Shown: one piece after another, positions 17,806-26,378 of the stretch
Layout: each line of letters starts with the position of its first letter
Numbering within the stretch: the first letter of the stretch is position 1
Assembly: GCF_001570725.1 (NCBI RefSeq)
Contig: NZ_BCNV01000001.1
Coordinates: 2,790,001 to 2,854,000, forward strand
Direction: 5' to 3'
DNA length: 64,000 nucleotides
Origin: Paenibacillus amylolyticus
Lineage (GTDB): Bacteria; Bacillota; Bacilli; Paenibacillales; Paenibacillaceae
Notes under the pieces: generated by a model
The model's database searches: none
Told to the model about the DNA's origin: nothing
The model's input: the letters and a program-made list of their open reading frames with translations, nothing else
Program-made: the position numbers and the translations under genes

Positions 17806-18255
17806 TTATATAGTCATCATGTTCAATTTCCCGTGGTAATAACAATAGGCCTTCTCCGCAATCTGATCCTCATTGCTCCAAAATTGCTGATCCAACGTAT
17901 CTAAACGCTGCTCCTGTTCCTGTGTCAGAAATTTAGGAATATCCCACAGTTCAGTAAGCCGTTCATCCTCTTCCAGATGCTCAATGCAGCCGTATGCTGA
18001 TGTTACAATCTCCAACACTTGAGTCGCACCAATGGTATGTAATGCCCGTAACGCGTAACGGTATACCTCTTCACCCCAGTTACAGAAAAACTGAATAAAA
18101 CCGCCATTAAAGACATCCGCCTCTAACAGCCATAAAGCAGCAATGTCCTGCTCGTTCGAAGTCAACGAAGCCCAGCCCTGTTCAGATTCATTCTTTTTTT
18201 CGACAAATAACACAGCATAATCATACCATACATCATTAATATCTTGCTCGCTCAC
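17806..18255 (-). CDS. DMP19-like (DUF4375) family protein
   Basis: The 149-residue acidic protein contains LEADVFNGGFIQFFCNWGEE and later YCYYHGKLNMM, matching the DUF4375/DMP19-like domain, which often occurs in small single-domain proteins of unknown function, some near polymorphic toxin immunity genes. A GTG at 18255 is preferred because GAGG lies eight bases before it; another GTG nine bases upstream overlaps that site. It begins 20 bases after the end of the preceding minus-strand gene, which looks like an immunity protein, so the two probably form one transcript. Confidence 0.7.
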   Translation of the reverse strand: MSEQDINDVWYDYAVLFVEKKNESEQGWASLTSNEQDIAALWLLEADVFNGGFIQFFCNWGEEVYRYALRALHTIGATQVLEIVTSAYGCIEHLEEDERLTELWDIPKFLTQEQEQRLDTLDQQFWSNEDQIAEKAYCYYHGKLNMMTI

Positions 18256-18275
18256 GTAACACACCTCATTTTTAT

Positions 18276-18719
18276 TTATTTCATACCTTCTAACTCCTGA
18301 CGTTTACCCGTCTGATGCCAATGTAAATACGGATCACCGATCTGCTGGAAGGCTTCCTGAACACCCCTGTTTAGTTCATTCATCACTTCATTTGTGTAGT
18401 CCAAATGCGTCTGTTTATTATCCACGCCATATCTTTCCAACAACCCCACATGCGTCGCGGTGAAAATACTATCCTCCAGCAGCCAATAGATGACTTCATC
18501 TGGCTGTTTCACCCGTTTCTCTAACGAGACGAGACCACGTTCGTATATTCGAACGATATACGTATCTTTTCCACACTCTACATAGGGGACACCATCCGAT
18601 TTAAAGCTCTCAAACATACGGTTAACATAGTTCTGCATCTGTTCCCTATGGAAAGCTGTTCGCTCTAACAACTCTAAAAGGATCGCTGCCAGTTGTTGTT
18701 TGCTTAACATGTTGGACAT
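18276..18719 (-). CDS. Small protein, possible Imm63-type immunity protein
   Basis: The 147-residue product has no signal peptide or membrane segment. Its middle, YIVRIYERGLVSLEKR, followed by DEVIYWLLEDSIFTAT and a C-terminal helical part ending HWHQTGKRQ, reminds me of the Imm63 immunity family, but I recognise this only weakly. The start is either ATG at 18719 or GTG one codon earlier, both after AGGTG. No toxin gene is visible nearby. It pairs with the DMP19-like gene 20 bases downstream. If not an immunity protein it is an unassigned cytoplasmic protein. Confidence 0.45.
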   Translation of the reverse strand: MSNMLSKQQLAAILLELLERTAFHREQMQNYVNRMFESFKSDGVPYVECGKDTYIVRIYERGLVSLEKRVKQPDEVIYWLLEDSIFTATHVGLLERYGVDNKQTHLDYTNEVMNELNRGVQEAFQQIGDPYLHWHQTGKRQELEGMK

Positions 18720-18828
18720 CACTACACCTGCCTATATAAGTAAATCACTTCTTCTCTAATTATTACATGACAATCTCCGAATTCAATGTCAATGATGGAT
18801 ATTAACGTCGATGACAGTGTGAAAAAAT

Positions 18829-18852
18829 GAAAAAGCTGCCCACGGCAGCCTT
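18829..18852 (-). terminator. Intrinsic terminator after selO
   Basis: GCTGCC and GGCAGC pair around GTG on the minus strand, followed by TTTTTC. It lies about 25 bases after the selO stop. Confidence 0.85.
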
Positions 18853-18873
18853 TTCTTCTTTCATATTGTTTAA

Positions 18874-20343
18874 TCAGGTCCCACAAAAAGTCTGATACGA
18901 AGTATTACATTGTGCAGGTAGTTCAGCATATTCAGCCTGTTCAGGTGAATGCTTGAATGGATCTGAAAGAACAGCCAAAAGCTTCTCCAACAAGCTAAGA
19001 TCTCCATGATTCTCTGCTCGCTCAAGCGCTTCTTCGACCCGATGATTGCGAGGAATGACGGCTGGATTGCTTGTTCTCATCAACTGCTTAGACACTTCCT
19101 TCTCCCCTTGCTGACTGTCCAATCTTGATTGCCAACGCGCATGCCATTCAGCAAATTCTGTCGTGCCAGACAACGTTGTCCCTTCCAATGTATCAAAGGT
19201 CAAAGCCAGGAACGTATTGGTGTAATCTGCACTATGCTTCTCCATAAGTTCAAGAAGATCCTTGATCAAGGCCTCATCTTCGGCCTCTTCATCCAACAAG
19301 CCAAGTTTGGCACGCATCCCCTTGAGCCAGTGATGATGGTACAATTCAGAAAATTGTGCGATGGCATCCTGCGCGAGTTGCACCGCCTGTTCTTCATCTT
19401 CATGCAACAACGGCAGAAGTGTCTCGGCAAATCGAGCCAAATTCCACCCGGCAATATACGGTTGATTACCATAAGCATAGCGACCTTGTCTGTCAATGGA
19501 GCTAAATACGGTCGAAGGATTGTAATTATCCATAAAGGCGCATGGACCATAATCAATGGTCTCACCACTAATGGCCATGTTATCCGTGTTCATCACACCA
19601 TGAATGAAACCAACACGCTGCCACTGGGCAATGAGAGCCGCCTGCCGCTTAATCACTTCCTGAAGGAGCAGAAGATAACGATTTTCGGCTTGAGCAACCT
19701 CAGGAAAATGTCGATGCAACGTGTAATCGGCCAACGCCCGAAGATCTTCAATTGAGCCCCATCTTGCTGCGTACTGAAAGGTTGCTACCCGGATGTGACT
19801 GGAAGCCACACGGGTCAAGATAGCTCCAGGCCGCTCTGTTTCGCGAATAATGTTTTCTCCTGTAGACACCACCGCCAGACTGCGAGTCGTTGGAATACCC
19901 AGTGCATACATAGCTTCACTAATGATATATTCACGCAACATGGGTCCAACAGCAGCTCGTCCATCCCCTCCACGGGAGTAGGGTGTTCTTCCTGAACCTT
20001 TCAGCTGGATATCCACTCGCTCGCCCTGTGGCGTAATCTGTTCTCCCAGCAGCAAAGCCCGTCCATCACCAAGCATGTTAAAATTGCCGAATTGATGTCC
20101 TGCGTAGGCCTGAGCTAAAGGCTCGGCTCCTTCCGGAATCAGGTTACCTGCAAAAATTTGCGCTCCTTCATCACTGTCAAGAGACTCCACATCCAGTCCC
20201 AAGCTGGATGCAAGCAGTCTATTGAAAATAATCAGCTTCGGTGAGTCAACCGGAACCGCACCCTGACTTGTAAAAAAGGGTTGCGGTAGCTGCGCATAAC
20301 TATTGTCCAAATTCCAGCCTTTGTTCAGCGTTTCTTGTTGCAT
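18874..20343 (-). CDS. selO: SelO family protein adenylyltransferase (YdiU)
   Basis: SelO is a pseudokinase that binds ATP in a flipped orientation and transfers AMP to Ser, Thr or Tyr of target proteins, with a role in redox stress. The 489-residue protein has the family motifs [18 protein letters not shown] and [13 protein letters not shown] followed by [13 protein letters not shown]. The C-terminus ends CGT, with Cys487 third from the end, where animal homologues carry selenocysteine. ATG at 20343 is chosen, with AAGGAG eleven bases upstream; a GTG three codons earlier is possible but too close to that site. A single gene with its own terminator. Confidence 0.94.
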   Translation of the reverse strand: MQQETLNKGWNLDNSYAQLPQPFFTSQGAVPVDSPKLIIFNRLLASSLGLDVESLDSDEGAQIFAGNLIPEGAEPLAQAYAGHQFGNFNMLGDGRALLLGEQITPQGERVDIQLKGSGRTPYSRGGDGRAAVGPMLREYIISEAMYALGIPTTRSLAVVSTGENIIRETERPGAILTRVASSHIRVATFQYAARWGSIEDLRALADYTLHRHFPEVAQAENRYLLLLQEVIKRQAALIAQWQRVGFIHGVMNTDNMAISGETIDYGPCAFMDNYNPSTVFSSIDRQGRYAYGNQPYIAGWNLARFAETLLPLLHEDEEQAVQLAQDAIAQFSELYHHHWLKGMRAKLGLLDEEAEDEALIKDLLELMEKHSADYTNTFLALTFDTLEGTTLSGTTEFAEWHARWQSRLDSQQGEKEVSKQLMRTSNPAVIPRNHRVEEALERAENHGDLSLLEKLLAVLSDPFKHSPEQAEYAELPAQCNTSYQTFCGT

Positions 20344-20666
20344 GGTGATCACAACTCCTTTTCTGTACCCAAGGGATACCCCCAGGTTTTATTTTAGCCT
20401 TGTGAACCAATGCTCATTTATGTAGTCGCATGGAAATTCAATGTAGAGAACATCTAAAATGTTCTTGATGAAACTTTAGCATATTTGCATTCCTTTTGCA
20501 TTCCTCTTAAGTAGTAACTTTGATAAACTGCCCACCTATCGTTCTTTCTGCACAAAAAAATCCAAGAAGTTCTTTGCAAGTGGAGTCATTTCCTCTCATT
20601 CCACTGCCCAGAAAAACCCTCTTGGATCTGTTCCCTTTACCTATGCAATCCCTGATAAAACAAGAA
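20344..20666. other. Intergenic region upstream of selO
   Basis: This 323-base gap contains the terminator of the permease gene at its right end. The remaining 200 bases before selO are AT-rich with no convincing promoter or conserved RNA. Confidence 0.4.
20553..20628 (-). terminator. Long hairpin terminator after the xanthine/uracil permease
   Basis: On the minus strand ATCCAAGA near the start pairs with TCTTGGAT about 60 bases later, enclosing a second stem GTGGA/TCCAC, and seven T residues follow. The stem is unusually extended for a simple terminator but the position and T-run fit. Confidence 0.7.
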
Positions 20667-21983
20667 TTACGTGTGCGCTTCCTGTGCCTGTACAGGCTGT
20701 ACTGGCAAGCTCTTATTTTTGAAACCGAGGTTAAAGAAGACATTAAGCAGGATGGCTGATAAACTTCCGGTAATAATACCATCGCTCACAATAATACGAA
20801 TGCTTTGGGGAAGCTGTGCAAACAGATCCGGTACAGCGGTAACACCAAGTCCAAGGGAAACGGAGCAAGCCACGATCAACAGATTGGATTGTTTGGCGAA
20901 ATCGACGTTTTGCAGCATTTTGATCCCGGATGAGACGACCATGCCGAACAATACGACAGTCGCTCCACCTAATACAGCACTTGGAATAATCGTTGCAAAA
21001 GCAGCTACCTTCGGAATGAGTCCCAAAAAGACCAGTATACCTCCGGCTGCTACAACAACATTGGTCGTTTTCACTTTGGAGAGCTGAACCAAACCGACAT
21101 TCTGAGCAAATGTATTGTATGGAAAGGCATTGAATATGCCACCTAGAACAAACGCAAGACCTTCTGCACGATATCCCCGTGCCAAATCTTTTTCGTTGAT
21201 CGGTTGATCACAGATTTTACTCAAAGCCATAAACACACCTGTTGATTCGATAATTACTACCGTACCTACAATAATCATTGTAATAATGGGGCCGATTTCG
21301 AAGGTTGGCCATCCAAAGTAGAAGGGTTGGGGCAAATGGAACCAGGAGGCTTCCTGTACAGCGGCAAAGTTCACTTTTCCCATGAAAGCTGCGATGAGGG
21401 TCCCCACGATAATACCCAGGAGAACAGCCAGGGATTTAACAAAACCACGAGCATATCGATTCAGAATAAGAATGAAAAGTAATACGCCAAAGGAAAGAGC
21501 CAAATTATCCAAGCTTCCGAAATTCTCGCTGTTTGCTCCACCCGCCATGTTTTTAATACCGGTTGGGATCAGCGCAAGACCGATGATGGTTACCACTGTA
21601 CCTATCACAACTGGTGGAAACAATTTGACGATTTTGCTGAAAAATACGGCAAAGATGACGATAAATAACCCGGCTGCAATGATCGACCCATATATGGCGG
21701 GAATTCCGTATTGCGATCCAATCGCAATCATCGGTGTGACCGCTACAAAAGAGCTTCCAAGCACCGCTGGCAAACCTATACCCAGATACTTCCCTTTTCG
21801 CGCCTGAAGCCATGTTGCAATCCCGCACGTTAACAGGTCAATAGATACCAGATACGCCAACTGCTCTGCAGTCAAATTTAGTGCTCTGCCCACAAGTAAA
21901 GGTACCAGAATTGCTCCCGCATACATCGCGAGTACGTGCTGAATCCCCAGTGAAAAAACTCTCATCTTTTTGGTTTCTTTCAT
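20667..21983 (-). CDS. Nucleobase:cation symporter-2 family permease (xanthine/uracil type)
   Basis: The 438-residue integral membrane protein has 12-14 hydrophobic segments and NCS2 features: GIQHVLAMYAGAILVPLLVG at the N-terminus, the NAFPYNTFAQNVGLVQLS stretch with the family substrate-site region, and ESTGVFMALSK. It most resembles xanthine and uric acid permeases (PbuX/PucJ/PucK) rather than uracil permeases, but this cannot be fixed by eye. ATG at 21983 is preferred with AGGGGGG nine bases upstream, removing ten weak N-terminal codons. No purine riboswitch is seen in front of it. Confidence 0.88.
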   Translation of the reverse strand: MKETKKMRVFSLGIQHVLAMYAGAILVPLLVGRALNLTAEQLAYLVSIDLLTCGIATWLQARKGKYLGIGLPAVLGSSFVAVTPMIAIGSQYGIPAIYGSIIAAGLFIVIFAVFFSKIVKLFPPVVIGTVVTIIGLALIPTGIKNMAGGANSENFGSLDNLALSFGVLLFILILNRYARGFVKSLAVLLGIIVGTLIAAFMGKVNFAAVQEASWFHLPQPFYFGWPTFEIGPIITMIIVGTVVIIESTGVFMALSKICDQPINEKDLARGYRAEGLAFVLGGIFNAFPYNTFAQNVGLVQLSKVKTTNVVVAAGGILVFLGLIPKVAAFATIIPSAVLGGATVVLFGMVVSSGIKMLQNVDFAKQSNLLIVACSVSLGLGVTAVPDLFAQLPQSIRIIVSDGIITGSLSAILLNVFFNLGFKNKSLPVQPVQAQEAHT

Positions 21984-22006
21984 CCCACGTTGCCCCCCTG
22001 AAATTA

Positions 22007-22089
22007 GAATCAACCGAACCGCTGCAAAATCATGTTATGTTGATTCACATTATATAAACTATTCAGGGAAGTTCCATGATTCATAACAT
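22007..22089 (-). promoter_or_regulatory. Promoter region of the permease gene with nested inverted repeats
   Basis: A TATAAT hexamer on the minus strand (about 22051-22056) lies between two inverted repeats: GAATCAAC (22007-22014) with GTTGATTC (22039-22046) downstream, and ATGTTATG (from 22032) with CATAACAT (22082-22089) spanning the promoter. These could be operator half-sites. The -35 is poor. The regulator is unknown. Confidence 0.4.
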
Positions 22090-22112
22090 AGAATTGTTAT
22101 AAGAGATAAAGA

Positions 22113-22130
22113 GCCCAACTAAAATTGGGC
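22113..22130 (-). terminator. Hairpin after the NRDE gene
   Basis: GCCCAA and TTGGGC pair around a six-base loop; on the minus strand CTCTTTATCTC follows, a weak T-run. Probable terminator for the NRDE gene 67 bases upstream. Confidence 0.5.
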
Positions 22131-22196
22131 GTGTTGTACAAAGGGTAATCTCAAACCTTTTATATGGCGTCATATTATCTAACACCTTATACATTC

Positions 22197-22976
22197 TCAG
22201 CTTGTCCAGTTGAGAGGCTTGATGTTAAAACGCTGCTCCATAACCTCTCCGTTCTGATGAACCCTCTCCGTGAAAAACACTTCTTCTCTGGTCATCAGGA
22301 CAACGGACGAAGCTCTGGTTCCATAGTCAAATTTCTCACTTCTAACGAAGATGGGAGAAAGCAAACGTTCCCATTCCAATGGAACACCTGTATGGGGTAG
22401 AAGATCATCCACTGAAGGGTCTGCAATTTGCAGCAAATCTAATATTTGCTCTGTCAAGGAAGCTTCATCCTCCCCGTTGATGATTTTCTCAAGCCCTTCT
22501 TTCCCGCGTTTCACCTTGGGCCAATCCGTATTGATCAAGTGATTACTAATCCCGTATATTCCGGGTGTCAACTTCATCACAACGTTGCCCACATTAGAGT
22601 AATAATAGAGGTCGTCAGGATCACCCACCAACAAATTGTAGCCAGGATAATCATTGCGACTTTGCTCCGCACAGTGCATATATTGCTCAGGTGTGGACGT
22701 GCCCTTTAAAAAATCAGCAACCAGATCTCCTCTTGAACCCTTGGCATGTACATCTTCATTCGGATCACGATAATTCGTAACAGCAGCCAGTCGTCCCCCT
22801 GTGGTTACGCCCATCCAAGTTCCCATTTTCGATAAATCCCGACCTGCCAATATTTGAGGGTGATCTTCCCAATAATGTGCTTGAGCCGTAGGTCTGTGAT
22901 AGAATTCATCCCTATTTGATCCCAGAATAAGCGGATACTTTGGATGCATGTTGTAAGCAAATAAAATCAAACACAT
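22197..22976 (-). CDS. NRDE (TANGO2-like) family protein
   Basis: The 259-residue protein carries the NRDE signature SNRDEFYHRPT near residue 20 and an N-terminal MCLILFA; Cys2 would be exposed after Met removal, as in this family, which is thought to have an N-terminal-nucleophile-like fold. Bacterial functions are unclear; the eukaryotic TANGO2 is linked to heme or lipid handling. ATG at 22976 starts the conserved part; a TTG four codons earlier overlaps the AGGAG site. It lies 46 bases after the Dabb gene on the same strand. Confidence 0.9.
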   Translation of the reverse strand: MCLILFAYNMHPKYPLILGSNRDEFYHRPTAQAHYWEDHPQILAGRDLSKMGTWMGVTTGGRLAAVTNYRDPNEDVHAKGSRGDLVADFLKGTSTPEQYMHCAEQSRNDYPGYNLLVGDPDDLYYYSNVGNVVMKLTPGIYGISNHLINTDWPKVKRGKEGLEKIINGEDEASLTEQILDLLQIADPSVDDLLPHTGVPLEWERLLSPIFVRSEKFDYGTRASSVVLMTREEVFFTERVHQNGEVMEQRFNIKPLNWTS

Positions 22977-23022
22977 GGAAACCTTCAACTCCTATATTCA
23001 TTAAACCTCTGATATCAGGGCT

Positions 23023-23322
23023 TTATATCGCATAATCAACTACAATGACATCTTCCACCCAACCATCCAGGGAAGCTACAAATGCCTGATGAGCAGGATG
23101 TGGACCATAGGCGCGCAATGCGTCCTGATCTTCAAATGTCACTCTCAACCCAATCGTATAACCTTGAATACGGTCCGTTTCTTCCGTTTCATTGATCCCT
23201 GCGGTCAACGCCACAATCCCCGGGATTTGTTCCTTCAACGCGAGCAATTGAGCCACCCATTCCTGTTGCTTGGCTAATGTGATTTTATCGTTAAATTTAA
23301 AAACAACCAAATGTTCAAACAT
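23023..23322 (-). CDS. Dabb family protein (stress-responsive A/B barrel)
   Basis: The 99-residue protein begins MFEHLVVFKF and has the alternating strand-helix pattern ending VIVVDYAI, typical of dimeric alpha/beta-barrel (Dabb) proteins. Members range from stress proteins to small monooxygenase-like enzymes. The start has GGAGG about nine bases upstream. It probably shares a transcript with the NRDE gene downstream. No specific function can be given. Confidence 0.85.
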   Translation of the reverse strand: MFEHLVVFKFNDKITLAKQQEWVAQLLALKEQIPGIVALTAGINETEETDRIQGYTIGLRVTFEDQDALRAYGPHPAHQAFVASLDGWVEDVIVVDYAI

Positions 23323-23378
23323 TTTGTTATTCCTCCTATGTCCATTCGAATAGTAAAATGTAATTTCGTTAAATGAAT

Positions 23379-23960
23379 TTAATTCAACAATTCCAATCCG
23401 CCCATCATATAGGGGACCACCCTGTTGGCTAATTCAGCAGGGGATTCCTGCCCGCCTTCAATGTTCCATCGATAGGTCATTCCATAGATCGACCAGCTTA
23501 GCATGGTTGCCGTAATTTTTAGCGTTTTGGGATCTACATCCCCCGCTACTTTGCTCATTAATTCAAGAAGGAATTGCTCCAGTTGAGTCTTGATGTTCTC
23601 TTCAATAATTGGTGCAACCGCCTCATATTTTTTGATGCATCCATGACTTGAGACGTGATAGTCACATAATGAAAATATAAGTTGCTGTATGGTTTCGGCT
23701 GTTAACCGGGCATCCGGGTCCACCCTTTTCGTTACATATTCCATAAAAGCATCCGATAACAAGGCTTCAAGCAGTGCATATTTATCCTGAAAATGGGCGT
23801 AGAAAGTAGCTCTGTTAATTGTGGCTTGTTCCGTAATGTTTTGAATCGTAATGCTGTTGAAATTTTTAAGATTCAATTGGTTTAAAAACGCATCAAGAAT
23901 TAATTGACGCGTGCGAATCACACGCGGATCATTCGAGTTTGGAGACAATACACCAGACAT
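23379..23960 (-). CDS. TetR/AcrR family transcriptional regulator
   Basis: The 193-residue protein has the TetR helix-turn-helix near the N-terminus (TRQLILDAFLNQLNLKNF, then ITEQATINRATFYAHFQDK) and a ligand-binding helical C-terminal domain. ATG at 23960 is chosen because AAGGAGG lies nine bases upstream; the longer frame has no support. It is divergent from an old-yellow-enzyme gene, and a palindrome overlaps its own -35, so it likely represses itself and perhaps the oxidoreductase in response to an electrophile or quinone. The ligand is inference. Confidence 0.92.
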   Translation of the reverse strand: MSGVLSPNSNDPRVIRTRQLILDAFLNQLNLKNFNSITIQNITEQATINRATFYAHFQDKYALLEALLSDAFMEYVTKRVDPDARLTAETIQQLIFSLCDYHVSSHGCIKKYEAVAPIIEENIKTQLEQFLLELMSKVAGDVDPKTLKITATMLSWSIYGMTYRWNIEGGQESPAELANRVVPYMMGGLELLN

Positions 23961-24006
23961 GTACCAATCCTCCTTAGTATACAAAAATATTTGGTTAGAC
24001 TTCTTC

Positions 24007-24035
24007 ATTATAGATAAGTGTTATTTGTTCAACAA
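24007..24035 (-). promoter_or_regulatory. Promoter and candidate operator of the TetR gene
   Basis: On the minus strand TTGTTG (24030-24035) and TATAAT (24007-24012) are 17 bases apart. The perfect palindrome TTGTTCAACAA (24025-24035) covers the -35, a suitable site for TetR autorepression. Confidence 0.7.
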
Positions 24036-24184
24036 GTGAAAGTAAGTACAAAGACACCATACAATAATCAGCGTCTTTCGCTTAAGCAACAAAATGCTCC
24101 GATTGTTGGTTGAGCATGCCTATAGACCTTGTTAAGATTGCACTCGTACCCGCTTGAAGGTGCATAATAATGGAGGTGCTTAGT

Positions 24185-25300
24185 TTGAATAATCAACAAC
24201 ATAACGTTATTTCTACGGAGTTTCTGTTTCAACCATACACTGTTAAAAAATTAACCCTGTCCTCGCGCATCATCATGTCCCCCATGGCTCGTGCCTTCTC
24301 CCCGGATGGTGTCCCAGGCCCCGATGTAGCTGCATACTATCGCCGACGAGCCGAGCATGGTGTTGGACTCATTATTACCGAAGGTGCGACGATTGAGCAT
24401 CCGTCTGCATCAAGTGAATCTAGACTCCCTCATATGTATGGAGAAGCAGCTCTTCAAGGGTGGGCTAAAGTAGTCGAACATGTTCATGAAGCCGGCGGCA
24501 AGATTTTCCCTCAGATTTTACATATGGGAATCGTTCGTCCTTCCGGATCTCAACCTCACCCGGAAGCCGCTTCGCTTAGTCCATCAGGAATTGATATGGA
24601 AGGTACTCAAGTAGGTGCGCCTATGACGGAGGCAGAGATCGCAACAGTGATTCAAGCTTATGCCGATGCAGCGGCCAATGCGCAAAGCATTGGTTTTGAC
24701 GGGATTGAGCTTCACGGTGCGCACGGTTTTCTAATCGATCAGTTTTTCTGGAAAACGACGAATATCAGAACAGACCGCTACGGTGGCGACCTTGAGAAAC
24801 GAACTCAATTCGCGGTTGAACTTGTTAAGGCAGTCCGTGCGGCGGTAGGCCCCGATTTTCCTATTGCCATGCGGATCTCCCAATGGAAGATGAATGATTA
24901 TCATGCCAGACTGTTCGACACACCCGAACAACTGGAACAATTCCTTCGTTTGCTGGTTGACGCTGGTGTAGACATCTTCCACTGCTCCACACGACGCTTC
25001 TGGGAGCCCGAGTTCGAAGGATCTGAGCTTGGATTTGCAGGTTGGGTACGGAAGCTGAGTGGTCAAACCACCATTACTGTCGGTTCTGTGGGGATGCCCG
25101 ATGAGCCTGAAGCAGGAGCAGATAAAGCAACACATCCAGGTATGAGCGAACTTATGAAGCGATATGAGCAACAGGAATTTGATCTGGTGGCTGTGGGACG
25201 TGCGCTTCTTGGTGACCCGGCATGGGCTGCCAAAATACGTGAAGGCCGCGTATCCGAGATTCAAGCTTTTACACCTGAAGCACTGGCTACATTAAATTAA
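24185..25300 (+). CDS. NADH:flavin oxidoreductase, old yellow enzyme family
   Basis: The 371-residue protein is an FMN-dependent ene-reductase-like TIM barrel: SRIIMSPMARAF at the N-terminus, AEHGVGLIITEGA, the GFDGIELHGAHGFLIDQF substrate-binding His motif, RTDRYGGDLEKR and the late FMN-phosphate region ITVGSVGM. Such enzymes reduce activated C=C bonds or quinones and are often induced by electrophiles. The best start is a TTG at 24185, six bases after GGAGGTG; the in-frame ATG at 24170 overlaps that ribosome binding site. It is divergent from the TetR gene 224 bases away. Confidence 0.92.
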   Translation: MNNQQHNVISTEFLFQPYTVKKLTLSSRIIMSPMARAFSPDGVPGPDVAAYYRRRAEHGVGLIITEGATIEHPSASSESRLPHMYGEAALQGWAKVVEHVHEAGGKIFPQILHMGIVRPSGSQPHPEAASLSPSGIDMEGTQVGAPMTEAEIATVIQAYADAAANAQSIGFDGIELHGAHGFLIDQFFWKTTNIRTDRYGGDLEKRTQFAVELVKAVRAAVGPDFPIAMRISQWKMNDYHARLFDTPEQLEQFLRLLVDAGVDIFHCSTRRFWEPEFEGSELGFAGWVRKLSGQTTITVGSVGMPDEPEAGADKATHPGMSELMKRYEQQEFDLVAVGRALLGDPAWAAKIREGRVSEIQAFTPEALATLN

Positions 25301-25526
25301 GAACAATTAATTATTGTTCCGGACATTTTTTTGCCCCATATATATAGGTTTGAACTCATGAATCAACTATACTAAGCAAAAGGCTCGCTTTCTCTTCGGG
25401 ATTGCGGGTATTTTGTTTTGGAGTAACCCTGTCCGATCAGACACTTCGAGCAATAGCAATATCGTTCAAGAAAAAGCCTTCTTTACATCCTATACTGACG
25501 TTAACATACAAGAAAGAAGGTGCATC

Positions 25527-26378
25527 ATGACTCGGGAAGTTCGGACTGTGGTATTTGATACCGATCTACAGCTAGAAGCTTATCAATTTGAAGGCATCAT
25601 GCAGAAATTCCCCAATCATTTTCATGACTATTATGTCATTGGATTTATTGAGCAAGGCAAGCGACACCTCGTCTGCAACAACGAAGAATATATTTTGAAT
25701 AGTGGAGATATTATAGTCTTTAATCCACAAGACCCTCATGCCTGCGAACAGATCGACGGAAGCACCTTCGACTATCGCTGTATTAACGTCCAGCCTGAGG
25801 TCATGCGAGAGTATGTGAGAGAAATTACCGGACAAGCTTACTTGCCCCGGTTTACATCCCCTGTTCTCTACCAGAGTGAACTTGTTGGTTCCCTGCATGA
25901 GCTGCATCAGATGATTCTAGAGGAGCAATCGGATTTCTATAAGGAAGAATTATTACTCTTTTTGCTGGATCAATTGCTGCGAGATTATTCGGATGCGGAA
26001 CCACCTGTTTCCACACAGGACGTCACTACAGAGATCAGGCGTATATGTGATTACATAGAATCTCATTATATGGAGAGCATCTCGTTGAACGAGTTAGCCA
26101 ACTTGACGGAGATGAGCAAGTATCACCTGCTGCGTTTATTCACTCGCCAAAAAGGGATATCCCCCTACCGTTATCTGGAGACGATTCGCATTAATCAAGC
26201 CAAACGACTGTTGGAACAAGGCCAGCTTCCGATTGAAGTGGCAGCACAGACAGGGTTTAGCGATCAAAGCCACTTTACGAATTTTTTCAAAAAACTGATT
26301 GGCCTGACGCCCAAGCAATACCGACGTATCTTCAATCATGATGCAGAGCCAAAACGAACCACCAATCATATCGTATGA
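25527..26378 (+). CDS. AraC family transcriptional regulator with cupin sensor
   Basis: The 283-residue protein has an N-terminal AraC_binding cupin (FPNHFHDYYVIGFIEQG, then DIIVFNPQDPHACE) and a C-terminal double helix-turn-helix (ISLNELANLTEMSKYHLLRLF and GFSDQSHFTNFFKKLIGLTP). ATG at 25527 is used, with AGAAGG six bases upstream. Its stop overlaps the start of the EamA transporter gene by four bases (ATGA), so it most likely controls or senses the substrate of that transporter. Confidence 0.93.
   Translation: MTREVRTVVFDTDLQLEAYQFEGIMQKFPNHFHDYYVIGFIEQGKRHLVCNNEEYILNSGDIIVFNPQDPHACEQIDGSTFDYRCINVQPEVMREYVREITGQAYLPRFTSPVLYQSELVGSLHELHQMILEEQSDFYKEELLLFLLDQLLRDYSDAEPPVSTQDVTTEIRRICDYIESHYMESISLNELANLTEMSKYHLLRLFTRQKGISPYRYLETIRINQAKRLLEQGQLPIEVAAQTGFSDQSHFTNFFKKLIGLTPKQYRRIFNHDAEPKRTTNHIV

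Noticed and set aside
21984..22110. Purine riboswitch before the xanthine-type permease
   Set aside because: No three-way-junction core motifs of the xpt-type aptamer are visible in the leader.
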